NCBI GenBank assembly: GCA_045634445.1 | Contig: JAZRAG010000014.1 | Span: 1-64,000 of the forward strand | Direction of reading: 5' to 3' | DNA: 64,000 bases | Source: Spyradenecus sp045634445 | Lineage (GTDB): Bacteria > Verrucomicrobiota > Kiritimatiellia > RFP12 > DVOR01 | Shown: positions 50,762-59,479 of the stretch, piece after piece | Layout of the letters: each line of letters opens with the position of its first letter | Position numbering within the stretch: the first letter of the stretch is position 1 | Program-made: the position numbers and the translations under genes | The notes under the pieces: model-generated | Seen by the model: the letters and a program-made list of their open reading frames with translations, nothing else | The model's database searches: none | What the model was told of the DNA's origin: nothing

Positions 50762-52096
50762 ATGAAAACGATGAAACAAATGGTTCTCTTGTTGGTGGCT
50801 TTTTGCATGGGTTCTCTTTCGCTCTTGCAGGCGCAGGAGGTGATGGAGGCAACGGTGCGTGTCACGGTTGAACCCGCAGCAACGCTTGCCGTGAATCACA
50901 AGATTATTTCGGAAGGCACCTCTTTCCAATTGACGTTGCCCCCAGATAAACCCGCCTTGTTGCGTCTCTCTGCACCAGGATACAAAACGGAGTATCGTTC
51001 TTTGTTGCCTTTCGCTGGAGAACGTCGCTATGAGTCGTTTAAATTGCAACGCGCCGAGATCCCGGTGTTGTTTAGAAGTAATTCGCCCGCAAAGGTGCTC
51101 TGCGATGGTCAGGAACTCGGAACAACGCCCTTCCATTACATGTTCTCCGAACCGAAGGCTTACCGCATCGTCTTCCGTTCGGAAGGTTTTGACGATCATG
51201 TTGTGCGTCTAAATCTTGCAGATGGTCGCCCGCAAGTGATGGACGCGACCTTAAAGGCTGACGCCGCCACTTTGGTGGTGGAATCCACCCCTTCTGGTGC
51301 AGCGATTCAAGTCAATGGCGTGCCTCGTGGTGTGACGCCTGCCACCTTTGAACGATTGAGAGAGGGATTGCATACCGTTACCTTGCGTATGACGGGGTAT
51401 CATTCTTTTGAACAGGCGATAGACTTGGAAGCTGGTAAAAAGATAACGATTAACCCCACATTGAAACGTTTGTCTGCAGCATTGAGCCTTACGAGTTCAC
51501 CATCGAGTGCAACGGTCTATGTAAATGGTGTTCAGCGCGGTCAAACGCCGTTAACGGTGAATGATTTGGCAGAAGGGACCTATTCGATTCGTTTTGAAAA
51601 GGCTGGGTATGAACCCGTTGTGCATGGCACAATGGTACGCGCAGGCGAAACCATGAGTTTAAAAGGTGAACTCACACTCTCCACGGGTGAAGTAAAAGTG
51701 CAGACGCAGCCTAGTAAAGTGCAGGTCTTTTTGGGAGGGAAATGTATTTTAACAACATCTCCTGAATCAAAGGATTCCTTTACCTCTGCAGAGGCGACAT
51801 TGAAGTTACCCATCGGCGAACATGCCTTAGTCTTCCGTGCAGATGGGTATGCAGATGCAGCGCGTAAGGTAATTGTGAAGAAGTTTGGGAATGAAACAGT
51901 ACGTGTGCGCTTAACGTTCAAGCCTAATTTTGAAGTGCGCACCTCCAATTCGGCTTATCGCGGTGTCTTGATTCGCAAGGAGGCAGACGGCACGATTACC
52001 CTTGAATTGCGTCCGGGATTCTATCGCACCTTTACGCCTGCAGAAATCCGTTCTGCGCGTATTTGGGAGGAGAATAATGCTGCCTCTAATCGTTGA
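50762..52096 (+). CDS. PEGA-domain envelope protein
   Basis: The 444-residue protein has a signal peptide (QMVLLLVAFCMGSLSLLQA) and several PEGA repeats: VVESTPSGAAIQVNGVPRG, LTSSPSSATVYVNGVQRG and VQTQPSKVQVFLGGKCI. Two earlier, more divergent PEGA-like repeats (EVMEATVRVTVEPAATLAV and VLFRSNSPAKVLCDGQELG) precede them. PEGA domains are beta-rich and surface-exposed, often linked to protein-kinase or FHA partners. Its 3' end overlaps tatD by 20 bases. It probably forms a unit with the preceding FHA gene, three bases upstream. Confidence 0.85.
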   Translation: MKTMKQMVLLLVAFCMGSLSLLQAQEVMEATVRVTVEPAATLAVNHKIISEGTSFQLTLPPDKPALLRLSAPGYKTEYRSLLPFAGERRYESFKLQRAEIPVLFRSNSPAKVLCDGQELGTTPFHYMFSEPKAYRIVFRSEGFDDHVVRLNLADGRPQVMDATLKADAATLVVESTPSGAAIQVNGVPRGVTPATFERLREGLHTVTLRMTGYHSFEQAIDLEAGKKITINPTLKRLSAALSLTSSPSSATVYVNGVQRGQTPLTVNDLAEGTYSIRFEKAGYEPVVHGTMVRAGETMSLKGELTLSTGEVKVQTQPSKVQVFLGGKCILTTSPESKDSFTSAEATLKLPIGEHALVFRADGYADAARKVIVKKFGNETVRVRLTFKPNFEVRTSNSAYRGVLIRKEADGTITLELRPGFYRTFTPAEIRSARIWEENNAASNR

Positions 52097-52820
52097 TACG
52101 CATTGTCACTTTGATGTTGAAGATTGTGCACAAGCGCTTTTAGACGAAGCACGTGAACAACACGTGGCGGTCCTTGCTGTGGGTGGCAATGCTATCAATA
52201 ATCGCACAGCTGCGGAGTCGGGTACGCCTTTTGCATGTGGCTATGATTGGTCGTGTACAGGGGCTGAGATTCGCCTTGAAGACTATCCTGAAATGGTCGC
52301 AGTTGGCGAACTAGGCTTCGACTTCCATCGCGGTTATTCTGCAGATATAGAAGCAGACCAACGCGAACGCTTCGCTGTGCAGGCGGCTTTTGCACGCCAA
52401 GCAAATTTACCTGTGATTATTCACACGCGTGAAGCGGATGCAGTGACCGAGTCTGCCCTTGCTGAAGCGGCCTTACCAAAGACAGGGGTGATTCACTCCT
52501 TTACGGGTGATGTTGCGTTTGCGCGTCGATTACTTGATCTGGGGTACTACATCTCTTTCTCAGGGATTGTCACTTTCCGGAATGCAGACCTCTTGCGTGA
52601 AACGGCTAAATTTGTCCCGAATGACCGCATTTTAGTTGAAACAGACGCTCCGTATTTAGCGCCCGTACCCTTACGTGGACGGCGTAATCGCCCTGCGTAT
52701 GTCCGTGAAACAGCGGCCTTTGTGGCGGCCTTGCGGGGTGTCACCTTAGAAACATTTGCAACACAAACCTGCGCCAATGTCAAAGCCCTCTTTGGCTCGG
52801 TCGCACAGTGGGGAATTTAA
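52077..52820 (+). CDS. tatD: TatD-family metal-dependent hydrolase
   Basis: The product has 247 residues from the ATG at 52077, which sits six bases after GGGAGGAG. A longer frame would extend 25 codons into the PEGA gene. The metal ligands occur as DTHCHFD (HxH), VGELGFDFHR (Glu), VIIHTREA (His), VIHSFTGD (His) and VETDAPYLAP (Asp). TatD enzymes are TIM-barrel nucleases or related hydrolases of the cytoplasm. The gene overlaps the end of the PEGA gene by 20 bases. An SDR gene follows after six bases. Confidence 0.92.
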   Translation: MLPLIVDTHCHFDVEDCAQALLDEAREQHVAVLAVGGNAINNRTAAESGTPFACGYDWSCTGAEIRLEDYPEMVAVGELGFDFHRGYSADIEADQRERFAVQAAFARQANLPVIIHTREADAVTESALAEAALPKTGVIHSFTGDVAFARRLLDLGYYISFSGIVTFRNADLLRETAKFVPNDRILVETDAPYLAPVPLRGRRNRPAYVRETAAFVAALRGVTLETFATQTCANVKALFGSVAQWGI

Positions 52821-52826
52821 GTACAG

Positions 52827-53687
52827 ATGAAAGTCTTGGTGACAGGTGGCTCGGGTGCGTTAGGTTCGCAAGTCGTTCTGGCGTGTCAACAGGCAGGAAT
52901 TCCCGTTGTGGCGCCTACACATCAGGCGGTGGATCTCACAGATTCAGATGCGATTAGCGCAATGTTGAAAACTCATGCGCCTACGCATATCGTGAATTGC
53001 GCCGCGCAACGTCGCCCCGACCTCTGTGAGGCTGCAGACGATGCTGTTATTGCGCTCAATGTCTTATTGCCTAAACGCTTAGCTGACTTTGGTGTGCCGC
53101 TTGTGCACATCTCTACTGACTACGTCTTTAATGGCGCCAATGCGCCCTACGCAGAGGAGGCGATACGTCGCCCGCTCAATGCTTATGGTCGCCAAAAAGC
53201 AGAGGCTGAAAGCCTCATTGAAACATTAGAGAATGTCCTCATTTTGCGTGTGCCGATTCTCTTTGGCCCCATTCAAAATTGGGCGAATTCTGCAGTCACG
53301 GTATTGGCCCAAAATTTGCTCAATGCCAAGGGTGCGCCAGTCCTTATGGATGATATCGCGATTCGCTATCCCACCTTCACCTGTGACATTGCGCAACAAA
53401 TCCTCAGCCTTTTGCCAGAAGTGGGTAAACGATTCAAGGGAATTTATCACTATTCGGGCGAAGAACCAATGACGAAGTTCACCATGGGGATGATAATGGC
53501 CCCCATGGTAGGGTGTGCTATTGCACAATGTCTGCCTGATCATCAACCCACTAAAGTGCCGCGTCCGTATGATTGTCATCTCTCTACGCGAAAACTTCGG
53601 CAGACAGGTTGCTTCGTTAATCCCACACCTTTTCGCGTGGCGCTCCAAAAAACTTTGACAAAAGATGCGCAAACCCCTACAAAATAG
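52827..53687 (+). CDS. Extended SDR, RmlD-like dehydrogenase
   Basis: The 286-residue protein has the NAD(P)-binding VLVTGGSGALGSQVV at the N-terminus. NCAAQRRPDLCE, the STDYVFNG motif and YGRQKAEAE (catalytic Tyr and Lys) follow. It matches dTDP-4-dehydrorhamnose reductase (RmlD)-type SDRs and the related MAT2B-like group. No rml genes are adjacent, so the substrate is not known. It is the last gene of the run before a new promoter at 53709-53737. Confidence 0.82.
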   Translation: MKVLVTGGSGALGSQVVLACQQAGIPVVAPTHQAVDLTDSDAISAMLKTHAPTHIVNCAAQRRPDLCEAADDAVIALNVLLPKRLADFGVPLVHISTDYVFNGANAPYAEEAIRRPLNAYGRQKAEAESLIETLENVLILRVPILFGPIQNWANSAVTVLAQNLLNAKGAPVLMDDIAIRYPTFTCDIAQQILSLLPEVGKRFKGIYHYSGEEPMTKFTMGMIMAPMVGCAIAQCLPDHQPTKVPRPYDCHLSTRKLRQTGCFVNPTPFRVALQKTLTKDAQTPTK

Positions 53688-53708
53688 GCAATATTCCTAA
53701 TTTTAAGG

Positions 53709-53737
53709 TTGCTTAAGTGCATTTTTTGTGGCATACT
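53709..53737 (+). promoter_or_regulatory. Promoter of the NYN nuclease gene
   Basis: TTGCTT (53709-53714) and CATACT (53732-53737) are spaced by 17 bases, which predicts a start near 53744 and a leader of about 69 bases. Confidence 0.5.
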
Positions 53738-53812
53738 GTAGTAGTCTTCCGTGGTCGGAAGCGAAATTAAAACATTACTATAAAACTAAAAACAGAAAAG
53801 AAGGAAAAGAAA

Positions 53813-54664
53813 ATGGCTATTCGCGCAATGATTTTTATTGACGGATGCTGGTTATACAAGGGGCGTCAAGCGTTGTTTGACAAGCTCGGTGAAAAAGGGT
53901 TTGAAGTCGACTACAAGCGAATTCCCGATATTATCGCTCAGTCGTTGGCTGAAATTAGCGGTCAAGAGGTTGATGTTGTCCGTACCTGCTATTATGGCAC
54001 CATTCCGACCAACAAGATGGGTTACAATCCTGCCAAGCAGAAGGTGTTTTACGATTTCTTAGGCGAACAGTGCGGTTACGAAATGGATGTCATGGAAATT
54101 GACTTCCGCAAGGAGCCCAATGCACTTCCTGATGCCAAGTGGGTGAATGCAAACTTGGCCTCCGAAATGACCTATTACGCAATGCAACCTGGCGCTTACG
54201 ATGTGGCCGTTTTGGTTGCTGGTGACGCAGATTACGTCCCTGTTTTGCGCCGTATTCGTCGTATGGGCAAGCGTGTGCAGTTGGTCGCGATGAATGCCAT
54301 TCGTGGCCATATGATTTCTTGCAAGACCTTGTTGTCTGCGCCTGGTTGCTTTGACTTCCCGCACATCTTTATGGATGAACACGCCAAGGAATTCCGTTTG
54401 CAACGTGAAATGCAGAAGCGTGCTTGCATGAACTGCGGCGTGGAAGAAGAAACCACTTGGGCAGGCGAAGAATTCTACTGCGCAGAATGTCGCATTAAGC
54501 GTTCGCGTAAATTGCGTAAGTGTGACAACTGCGGTCGCGAAGAAGAAACTACTTGGGATAAGGACTTCTTCTATTGCTCGGAATGCCGTGCCAATTATCG
54601 TGGCGCGAATGCAGAAGCCGAAGCAGAAAAGAAGCGCCCGACCCTCACCCCCACTGTGGAATAA
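53813..54664 (+). CDS. NYN-domain (LabA/DUF88) nuclease-like protein with two zinc ribbons
   Basis: The 283-residue protein has an N-terminal NYN fold (PIN-like RNase). MIFIDGCWLYKGR provides the first Asp, and VLVAGDADYVPVLRRIR the later acidic cluster. After residue 200 two near-identical zinc-ribbon units follow: CMNCGVEEETTWAGEEFYC and CDNCGREEETTWDKDFFYC. The second repeats the first after about 33 residues. RNA binding and cleavage are plausible. The target is unknown. The usual NYN Asn after the first Asp is replaced (GCWLY). It has its own promoter and terminator. Confidence 0.82.
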   Translation: MAIRAMIFIDGCWLYKGRQALFDKLGEKGFEVDYKRIPDIIAQSLAEISGQEVDVVRTCYYGTIPTNKMGYNPAKQKVFYDFLGEQCGYEMDVMEIDFRKEPNALPDAKWVNANLASEMTYYAMQPGAYDVAVLVAGDADYVPVLRRIRRMGKRVQLVAMNAIRGHMISCKTLLSAPGCFDFPHIFMDEHAKEFRLQREMQKRACMNCGVEEETTWAGEEFYCAECRIKRSRKLRKCDNCGREEETTWDKDFFYCSECRANYRGANAEAEAEKKRPTLTPTVE

Positions 54665-54686
54665 AACATCATCGTGGAATAAACGA

Positions 54687-54714
54687 AAAGAGGCGGCTTC
54701 GGTCGCCTCTTTCA
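54687..54714 (+). terminator. Rho-independent terminator with TTCG loop
   Basis: AAAGAGGCG (54687-54695) pairs with CGCCTCTTT (54704-54712), closed by GC/GT and a TTCG tetraloop, then TTC. It ends the NYN gene. Confidence 0.82.
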
Positions 54715-54744
54715 TTTCGAAGGGTAGGGTAAATAAAAGGGGTT

Positions 54745-54811
54745 AAAACTGAACCTTACTGCGACTGAAACTGAACCTCACTTTGAGTGAAAGTCAACCT
54801 TACTTCATTTT
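54745..54811. repeat. Degenerate 22-23 bp tandem repeat upstream of dapF
   Basis: Three units start at 54745, 54767 and 54789. Each has a run of A's, then CTGAACCTTACT-like sequence (CTGAACCTTACT, CTGAACCTCACT, GTCAACCTTACT). The periodicity is 22, 22 and 23 bases. A TATAAT follows at 54871-54876. Confidence 0.75.
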
Positions 54812-54870
54812 CACTTCAAATGTGCTTAAATTAGGTCTCAAAAACAAAGAACACTTTTTCATTATTATGA

Positions 54871-54876
54871 TATAAT
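54871..54876 (+). promoter_or_regulatory. -10 element of the dapF operon
   Basis: A perfect TATAAT lies 26 bases upstream of the dapF ATG (54903), with AAGGAG at 54891-54896 between them. I cannot place a convincing -35. The tandem repeat at 54745-54811 is upstream. Confidence 0.5.
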
Positions 54877-54902
54877 AATGGGGTTGATTTTAAGGAGTGA
54901 AT

Positions 54903-55745
54903 ATGGTCCTTCATTTTACAAAGATGCACGGCGCGGCAAATGACTTCATTATGTTGGATGATCGCGAGAAGACGGTGCCGTGGCAAGATTACGTATTGAT
55001 GAGCTTATTGGCCGCACGCCGAACGGGTGTGGGATGCGAAGGCATTATTTTGATTCAGAAGTCTAAGCGCGCAGATTTTCGCATGCGCTTTTTGAATCCA
55101 GATGGCACCGAAGTGGATATGTGTGGTAATGGCGCACGTTGTGCGGCATGGTTTGCGCATAAGATTGGCGCGGCGCCGCGTTCCATGACGATGGAAACCT
55201 CCTGCGGTTTGTTGGACGCTGAGATTTTAGATGACTGCAATGTCAAAGTGTGGATGCCTGAACCGACTGCACGTTCTTACGGTATTAAGATCTCGGTGGA
55301 TGGTCAGATGATTGAGGGCGATTACATCAATACGGGTGTGCCGCACTTTGTGGTGCACACGGAGAGCCCTGAAGCTGTAGATATTGACAACTTAGGTCGC
55401 GCCATTCGCTTGCACGCCGCCTTCGCGCCTGAAGGGGTGAATGTGGACTTTGTGGCTTTGCGCGAATCCAATCGTTTAAGTATGCGTACTTACGAACGTG
55501 GCGTTGAAGCAGAATCTGGCGCTTGCGGCACGGGTGCTGTGGCTGCTGCTATTACGGCCGTGGAAGCACATGCGGGTACGTTGCCAATCACCGTACGCAC
55601 GAGCGGCGGTTTTATGTTGAATATTGACGCAGACTGGCGCAATAATCGTTGCACGGGATTGACCTTGACAGGTCCGGTGCGCGAAGTCTATCAAGGCGCT
55701 ATTGATTTGTCGCAGTATAGCAACGATTTGACTGGCATTGAATGA
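54903..55745 (+). CDS. dapF: Diaminopimelate epimerase
   Basis: This is a 280-residue DapF. FTKMHGAANDFIMLDD opens it. The two active-site cysteines lie in VDMCGNGARCAAWF and ESGACGTGAVAAA. It converts LL- to meso-diaminopimelate for peptidoglycan and lysine. I use the ATG at 54903 because AAGGAG is six bases upstream and the family sequence begins there, rather than a GTG two codons before. The stop overlaps rsmE by four bases. Confidence 0.97.
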   Translation: MVLHFTKMHGAANDFIMLDDREKTVPWQDYVLMSLLAARRTGVGCEGIILIQKSKRADFRMRFLNPDGTEVDMCGNGARCAAWFAHKIGAAPRSMTMETSCGLLDAEILDDCNVKVWMPEPTARSYGIKISVDGQMIEGDYINTGVPHFVVHTESPEAVDIDNLGRAIRLHAAFAPEGVNVDFVALRESNRLSMRTYERGVEAESGACGTGAVAAAITAVEAHAGTLPITVRTSGGFMLNIDADWRNNRCTGLTLTGPVREVYQGAIDLSQYSNDLTGIE

Positions 55746-56455
55746 ATCTGATTCTCATAACAGAAGACGAAATCGTTGCTGGCACCTGTACGCTTACAGA
55801 TGCACGCGCAGAACATCTGCGTAAGTTTTTGCATGCGCAGCCGGGTAGCACCTTCCGCGTGGGTATTGTGGATGGCTTGCAGGGGCTCGCTACTGTGACT
55901 GAAGTGACCGCGTCTGCGGTTTCATTTTCCGTAGCGTGTAATGAGCCCACGCTTCCTCCGTGGTATGACCTCATCTTGGCATTGCCGCGTCCGCGCTCAT
56001 TACGTCGAATTCTCTTCCAGAGCGCTGCGATGGGCGTGCGTAACATCTTTGTGGTGGGCGCAAAGAAGGTGGAGAAGAGCTATTTCTCAATGCACCTTTT
56101 GCGCGAGGAAGAATATCGCCCTGTTTTGTTGGAAGGCTTAATGCAAGGAAAGAGTACGCTCTTGCCGCGCGTGCATATTGTGCCGAAATTGCGTGACCTT
56201 TGGACGCAGTTGCCGAGCGAAGATACCTTGCGTATCATTGCCAATCCCTCAGAGGAAAACTTCGGCATTTCGCAGTCTGCAGGCTTCCCCGTGATTGCCA
56301 TTGGTCCTGATGGTGGATGGACTTCTGAAGAGAATGATGCCTTTGCCGCGCAGGGCTTCTTACCGTTTACATTAGGTCCACGTCCTTTGCGTACCGATAC
56401 GGCTGCAATCGCGCTTCCCGCGGTTATTCAAGATCGGTTGCACTTTAGAGGCTAA
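55742..56455 (+). CDS. rsmE: 16S rRNA m3U1498 methyltransferase
   Basis: The 237-residue SPOUT-class RsmE has an N-terminal PUA-like part, ARAEHLRKFLHAQPGSTFRV, a middle SLRRILFQSAAMGVRNIFVV segment and the knot motif VIAIGPDGGWTSEENDAF with PRPLRTDTAAIALPAV at the end. It methylates U1498 near the ribosomal decoding site. It begins inside the dapF stop (ATGA), so the two genes form an operon. Length is normal. Confidence 0.94.
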   Translation: MNLILITEDEIVAGTCTLTDARAEHLRKFLHAQPGSTFRVGIVDGLQGLATVTEVTASAVSFSVACNEPTLPPWYDLILALPRPRSLRRILFQSAAMGVRNIFVVGAKKVEKSYFSMHLLREEEYRPVLLEGLMQGKSTLLPRVHIVPKLRDLWTQLPSEDTLRIIANPSEENFGISQSAGFPVIAIGPDGGWTSEENDAFAAQGFLPFTLGPRPLRTDTAAIALPAVIQDRLHFRG

Positions 56456-56476
56456 GGAACGTACAAGGAACACGCC

Positions 56477-57361
56477 GTGGAAAATCTGCTGATAGCCTTT
56501 GGTTTAACGTTGATTGCTGGCCTCTCGACTGGCTTTGGTGCTATCTTTGCCTTTTTCTCTAAGCGGACCAATACGCGCTTGCTCTCGGTGGCAACAGGCC
56601 TCTCTGCAGGGGTGATGTTGTATGTTTCTTTTATGGAGTTGCTCCCTGGGGGCATGGCCGAATTAATGGAAGCGGGCAGCTCTTCGCGTGCGGCTTCGCT
56701 TTGGGCGCTATTGGCCTTTTTCTTCGGGATTCTGTTAATCTTCTTAATTGACCGTTTAGTGCCAGAAGCTGAAAACCCGCACGAAACGCACACCCCCGCT
56801 GAGTACACAGAGTTGCGCGATGAAACGGCTGAAACACCTCCTGAGGCCCAACATCACATTGAGGAAACGAAGCGCCACCAACATCATAAGTTGTTGCGCA
56901 TGGGTGTCTTTACAGCGCTTGCCATCATCATCCATAACTTCCCTGAAGGTCTTGCTGCCTTCTTAACGGCATACGAAAATCCGCAGTTAGGCGTGGCAAT
57001 TACTGTCGCTATTGCGTTGCACAATATTCCTGAAGGCATTTCGGTGTCGGTGCCGATTTATTATGCCACAGGTAGCCGCCGTAAAGCCTTCGTGTGGTCT
57101 TGTCTCTCAGGCTTAGCAGAACCCATCGGCGCTTTTGTGTTGTGGGGCCTTTTGGCATGTTGTTACCGAAGTGTTATCTTTACACCCCCAGTCTTTTTAT
57201 TGGGTATGACCTCTGCCGCGGTAGCGGGAATTATGGTCTTTATCAGTTTAGACGAATTACTGCCAGCGTCTCGCACCTATGGTCGAGGTCACGATTCCCT
57301 CTATGGCCTCGTCGCTGGGATGGCAATCATGGCATTGAGTTTGGTCTTTTTGGAAGTGTAA
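56477..57361 (+). CDS. ZIP-family metal transporter
   Basis: The 294-residue transporter starts with GTG (AAGGAA upstream). Eight hydrophobic helices are visible. The conserved helix-IV motif IIIHNFPEGLAAFL and the helix-V motif IALHNIPEGISVSVP carry the metal-binding His, Asn, Pro and Glu. The loop between helices III and IV is His-rich (HHIEETKRHQHHK), as in zinc or iron importers of the ZupT type. It takes up Zn2+ or related divalent ions across the inner membrane. Confidence 0.92.
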   Translation: MENLLIAFGLTLIAGLSTGFGAIFAFFSKRTNTRLLSVATGLSAGVMLYVSFMELLPGGMAELMEAGSSSRAASLWALLAFFFGILLIFLIDRLVPEAENPHETHTPAEYTELRDETAETPPEAQHHIEETKRHQHHKLLRMGVFTALAIIIHNFPEGLAAFLTAYENPQLGVAITVAIALHNIPEGISVSVPIYYATGSRRKAFVWSCLSGLAEPIGAFVLWGLLACCYRSVIFTPPVFLLGMTSAAVAGIMVFISLDELLPASRTYGRGHDSLYGLVAGMAIMALSLVFLEV

Positions 57362-57387
57362 AGATAGAGTAGGGTGGGTGTCGGTTT

Positions 57388-58692
57388 ATGCGAATAAAAG
57401 GATATGACCATTTCCTTCGCAACATGCGCCTTTGGCTCATGGGCTTCATGATGGTGGCTTTTGCAACAGTTCTTTCTGCTGCGCCAGATGCGCCTGGTGA
57501 ATTCCGTTTACGATTAGGCCCGATTTTTGAAGTCAATGTCAATAACAGCCGCCTCACGAAGTTGGCCATTCGCCCCTTGTGGGCTTGGGAAGAGTCCACC
57601 TTTGACCAACGCGATAAGGATATGGAAATTCTCTGGCCACTCTCTCACTTTGGGTGGCGTCGTCCTGCTTATCATTGGCGCGTCCTAATGACCTTCTGGC
57701 ACGAGGAGGATTGGACAGAAACCCGTAGCCGCGACTATTCTCTCGCCATTCCGCCCTTTTGGTTCCATGGGCGTGACGAGGGTGAAAATTATGCGGGTCT
57801 CTTCCCCATTTATGGACGTATGCCTAAGGTCTTTTTTGTGGAAGATGCGCAGTGGGCGATGTTCCCCTTTTGGTTACGTTATCGCACTGGTGGCTCTCAG
57901 GCGATTTGGCGTGACTACTTTCTCTTCCCCTTCTTCTCGCTCAAGTATGACGACGACAAGACGCGTTGGTCGCTTTGGCCAATTTATGGCACCAAGAAGG
58001 AAAAGGACTTCAAATCGTTTTACTTCCTTTGGCCTATTTGGAATAGCTACTATTTTACCGCTGAGAATCACAAAGGTGTCGGGTACATGTTGTGGCCATT
58101 GGTAGAACAAGTCTATACGAATTCCGAAAAGACCTTCGGCTTAATCCCGCCCTTGTTCCGTTATACGTACACCACATCTGGTGCGCGGAATCTGCGGTTC
58201 CCGTGGCCCTTCTTTGAATACTACGGCGCCCCGAAGGAAAGTACGTGGAAGTGTTGGCGCTTTTGGGGTATGACCCATCGCGGTTCGCGTGATGGATGGT
58301 GGTTCTTCTATCCCTTGATGTTGAAAGAACGTCAAAAGACGGTTAATCTCTATACCCGCAAATTCCGTTTTTGGCCTTTTTACACCAACGAAGTTAACTT
58401 CGGTTATGATATAGAAGGTAAACCTCACTTGCAGACAAGCTACTTCCGCATTTGGCCCTTCTATTCAAGTGCTTACAACGAACGTGAGGGGTTGCGCCGT
58501 AAGACCTTTGTGCTCTTCCCCATTCGTGATGTGCCGGCGATTGAACGCAATTGGGCGCCCTTTTGGACCTTCTACTCTGCGCGTCAATTGCCTGGTTCTG
58601 ATGAGATTCTCCATGAACTCTTTTGGGGCCTAATTTGGTGGCGGACCTATCCAGACCCCAACGATGTCGAACTCCCCGAAGAGGAGGACTAA
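57388..58692 (+). CDS. Exported aromatic-repeat protein, unknown function, upstream of mlaE-F-D
   Basis: I do not recognise this 434-residue protein. A signal peptide ends near VLSAA. The mature part is exceptionally rich in Trp, Phe and Tyr and repeats a short motif of the form [L/F/I]-[F/W]-P-[I/F/L]-[Y/W/F] about ten or more times, for example LFPIYGR, MFPFWLR, LFPFFSL, LWPIYGT, LWPIWNS, FWPFYTN and IWPFYSS, spaced by roughly 15-30 residues. This would fit beta strands of a membrane barrel or a lipid-binding solenoid. Its stop is one base from the mlaE start, which suggests an outer-envelope role in lipid transport. That role is an inference. Confidence 0.75.
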   Translation: MRIKGYDHFLRNMRLWLMGFMMVAFATVLSAAPDAPGEFRLRLGPIFEVNVNNSRLTKLAIRPLWAWEESTFDQRDKDMEILWPLSHFGWRRPAYHWRVLMTFWHEEDWTETRSRDYSLAIPPFWFHGRDEGENYAGLFPIYGRMPKVFFVEDAQWAMFPFWLRYRTGGSQAIWRDYFLFPFFSLKYDDDKTRWSLWPIYGTKKEKDFKSFYFLWPIWNSYYFTAENHKGVGYMLWPLVEQVYTNSEKTFGLIPPLFRYTYTTSGARNLRFPWPFFEYYGAPKESTWKCWRFWGMTHRGSRDGWWFFYPLMLKERQKTVNLYTRKFRFWPFYTNEVNFGYDIEGKPHLQTSYFRIWPFYSSAYNEREGLRRKTFVLFPIRDVPAIERNWAPFWTFYSARQLPGSDEILHELFWGLIWWRTYPDPNDVELPEEED

Positions 58693-58693
58693 C

Positions 58694-59479
58694 ATGACCA
58701 TTATTCGAGAAACAACAGGTGGTGTGGTCGCCAATTGCTTAGTAGCGCTTGGGCGCGCAGTGCAGTTGGCCTTGCTTGCGCTCTGCCAATTCCCCTCCGT
58801 CATCTTTCGGAAGGATGCGCGGCACACCTTCCAACAGCAACTCTACGTGATTGGTATTGGCACCTTGCCCGTGGCCACCGTGGTGGCGATGTTTACGGGC
58901 ATGATTCTCACCCTGCAATTAGGTATTTCCTTCAAGCAAATCTCTCAGGAATTAATGGTGGCCTACACCTTGTCCTTTGCAATGTTGCGTGAAATGGGCC
59001 CCTTCATGACAGGTGTCATTCTCGCATCATGCGTCGGTTCTGCAATGGCTGCCCAACTCGGCACCATGAAGGTCAATGAAGAGATTGCCGCTTTGGAAAT
59101 GATGAGTATTGACCCCGTACGCTACTTGGTCGCACCGCGTATGTGGGCGCTGATCATTATGGCGCCCTTGATCTCCTTCTATACGTGTGTGGTGGCCTTT
59201 GTGGGCGGTGCTATTGTGGGGTATACGCAGCTGAATGTGCCCTTTATGCAGTTTATCTACGAGATTGTGACGGTAGCAGAACTGAAAGACCTCTATGTAG
59301 GCCTCTTTAAGACAGGTCTCTTCGGCATTCTCATCTGCACCATCTCTTGTTCGGTTGGCTTTGCAACGGTTCAAGGCGCTGCAGGGGTAGGTGCCTCCAC
59401 CCGTCGCGCAGTGATTTACTCCTTCCTTGCTATCTTGGCAGGCGGCTATTTTGTGACGAGGTTCTGCTATGTCTTCTGA
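58694..59479 (+). CDS. mlaE: MlaE-family lipid-transport permease
   Basis: The product has 261 residues from the ATG at 58694, preceded by GAGGAGG. An MlaE core of four to five helices is visible, with EMGPFMTGVILASCVGSAMA and the ALEMMSIDPVRYLVAPR cytoplasmic loop. It is the inner-membrane permease of an MCE phospholipid-transport ABC system. The ATPase MlaF overlaps its end by 11 bases and MlaD follows. A ten-residue longer start at 58664 lies inside the preceding gene and lacks support. Confidence 0.93.
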   Translation: MTIIRETTGGVVANCLVALGRAVQLALLALCQFPSVIFRKDARHTFQQQLYVIGIGTLPVATVVAMFTGMILTLQLGISFKQISQELMVAYTLSFAMLREMGPFMTGVILASCVGSAMAAQLGTMKVNEEIAALEMMSIDPVRYLVAPRMWALIIMAPLISFYTCVVAFVGGAIVGYTQLNVPFMQFIYEIVTVAELKDLYVGLFKTGLFGILICTISCSVGFATVQGAAGVGASTRRAVIYSFLAILAGGYFVTRFCYVF

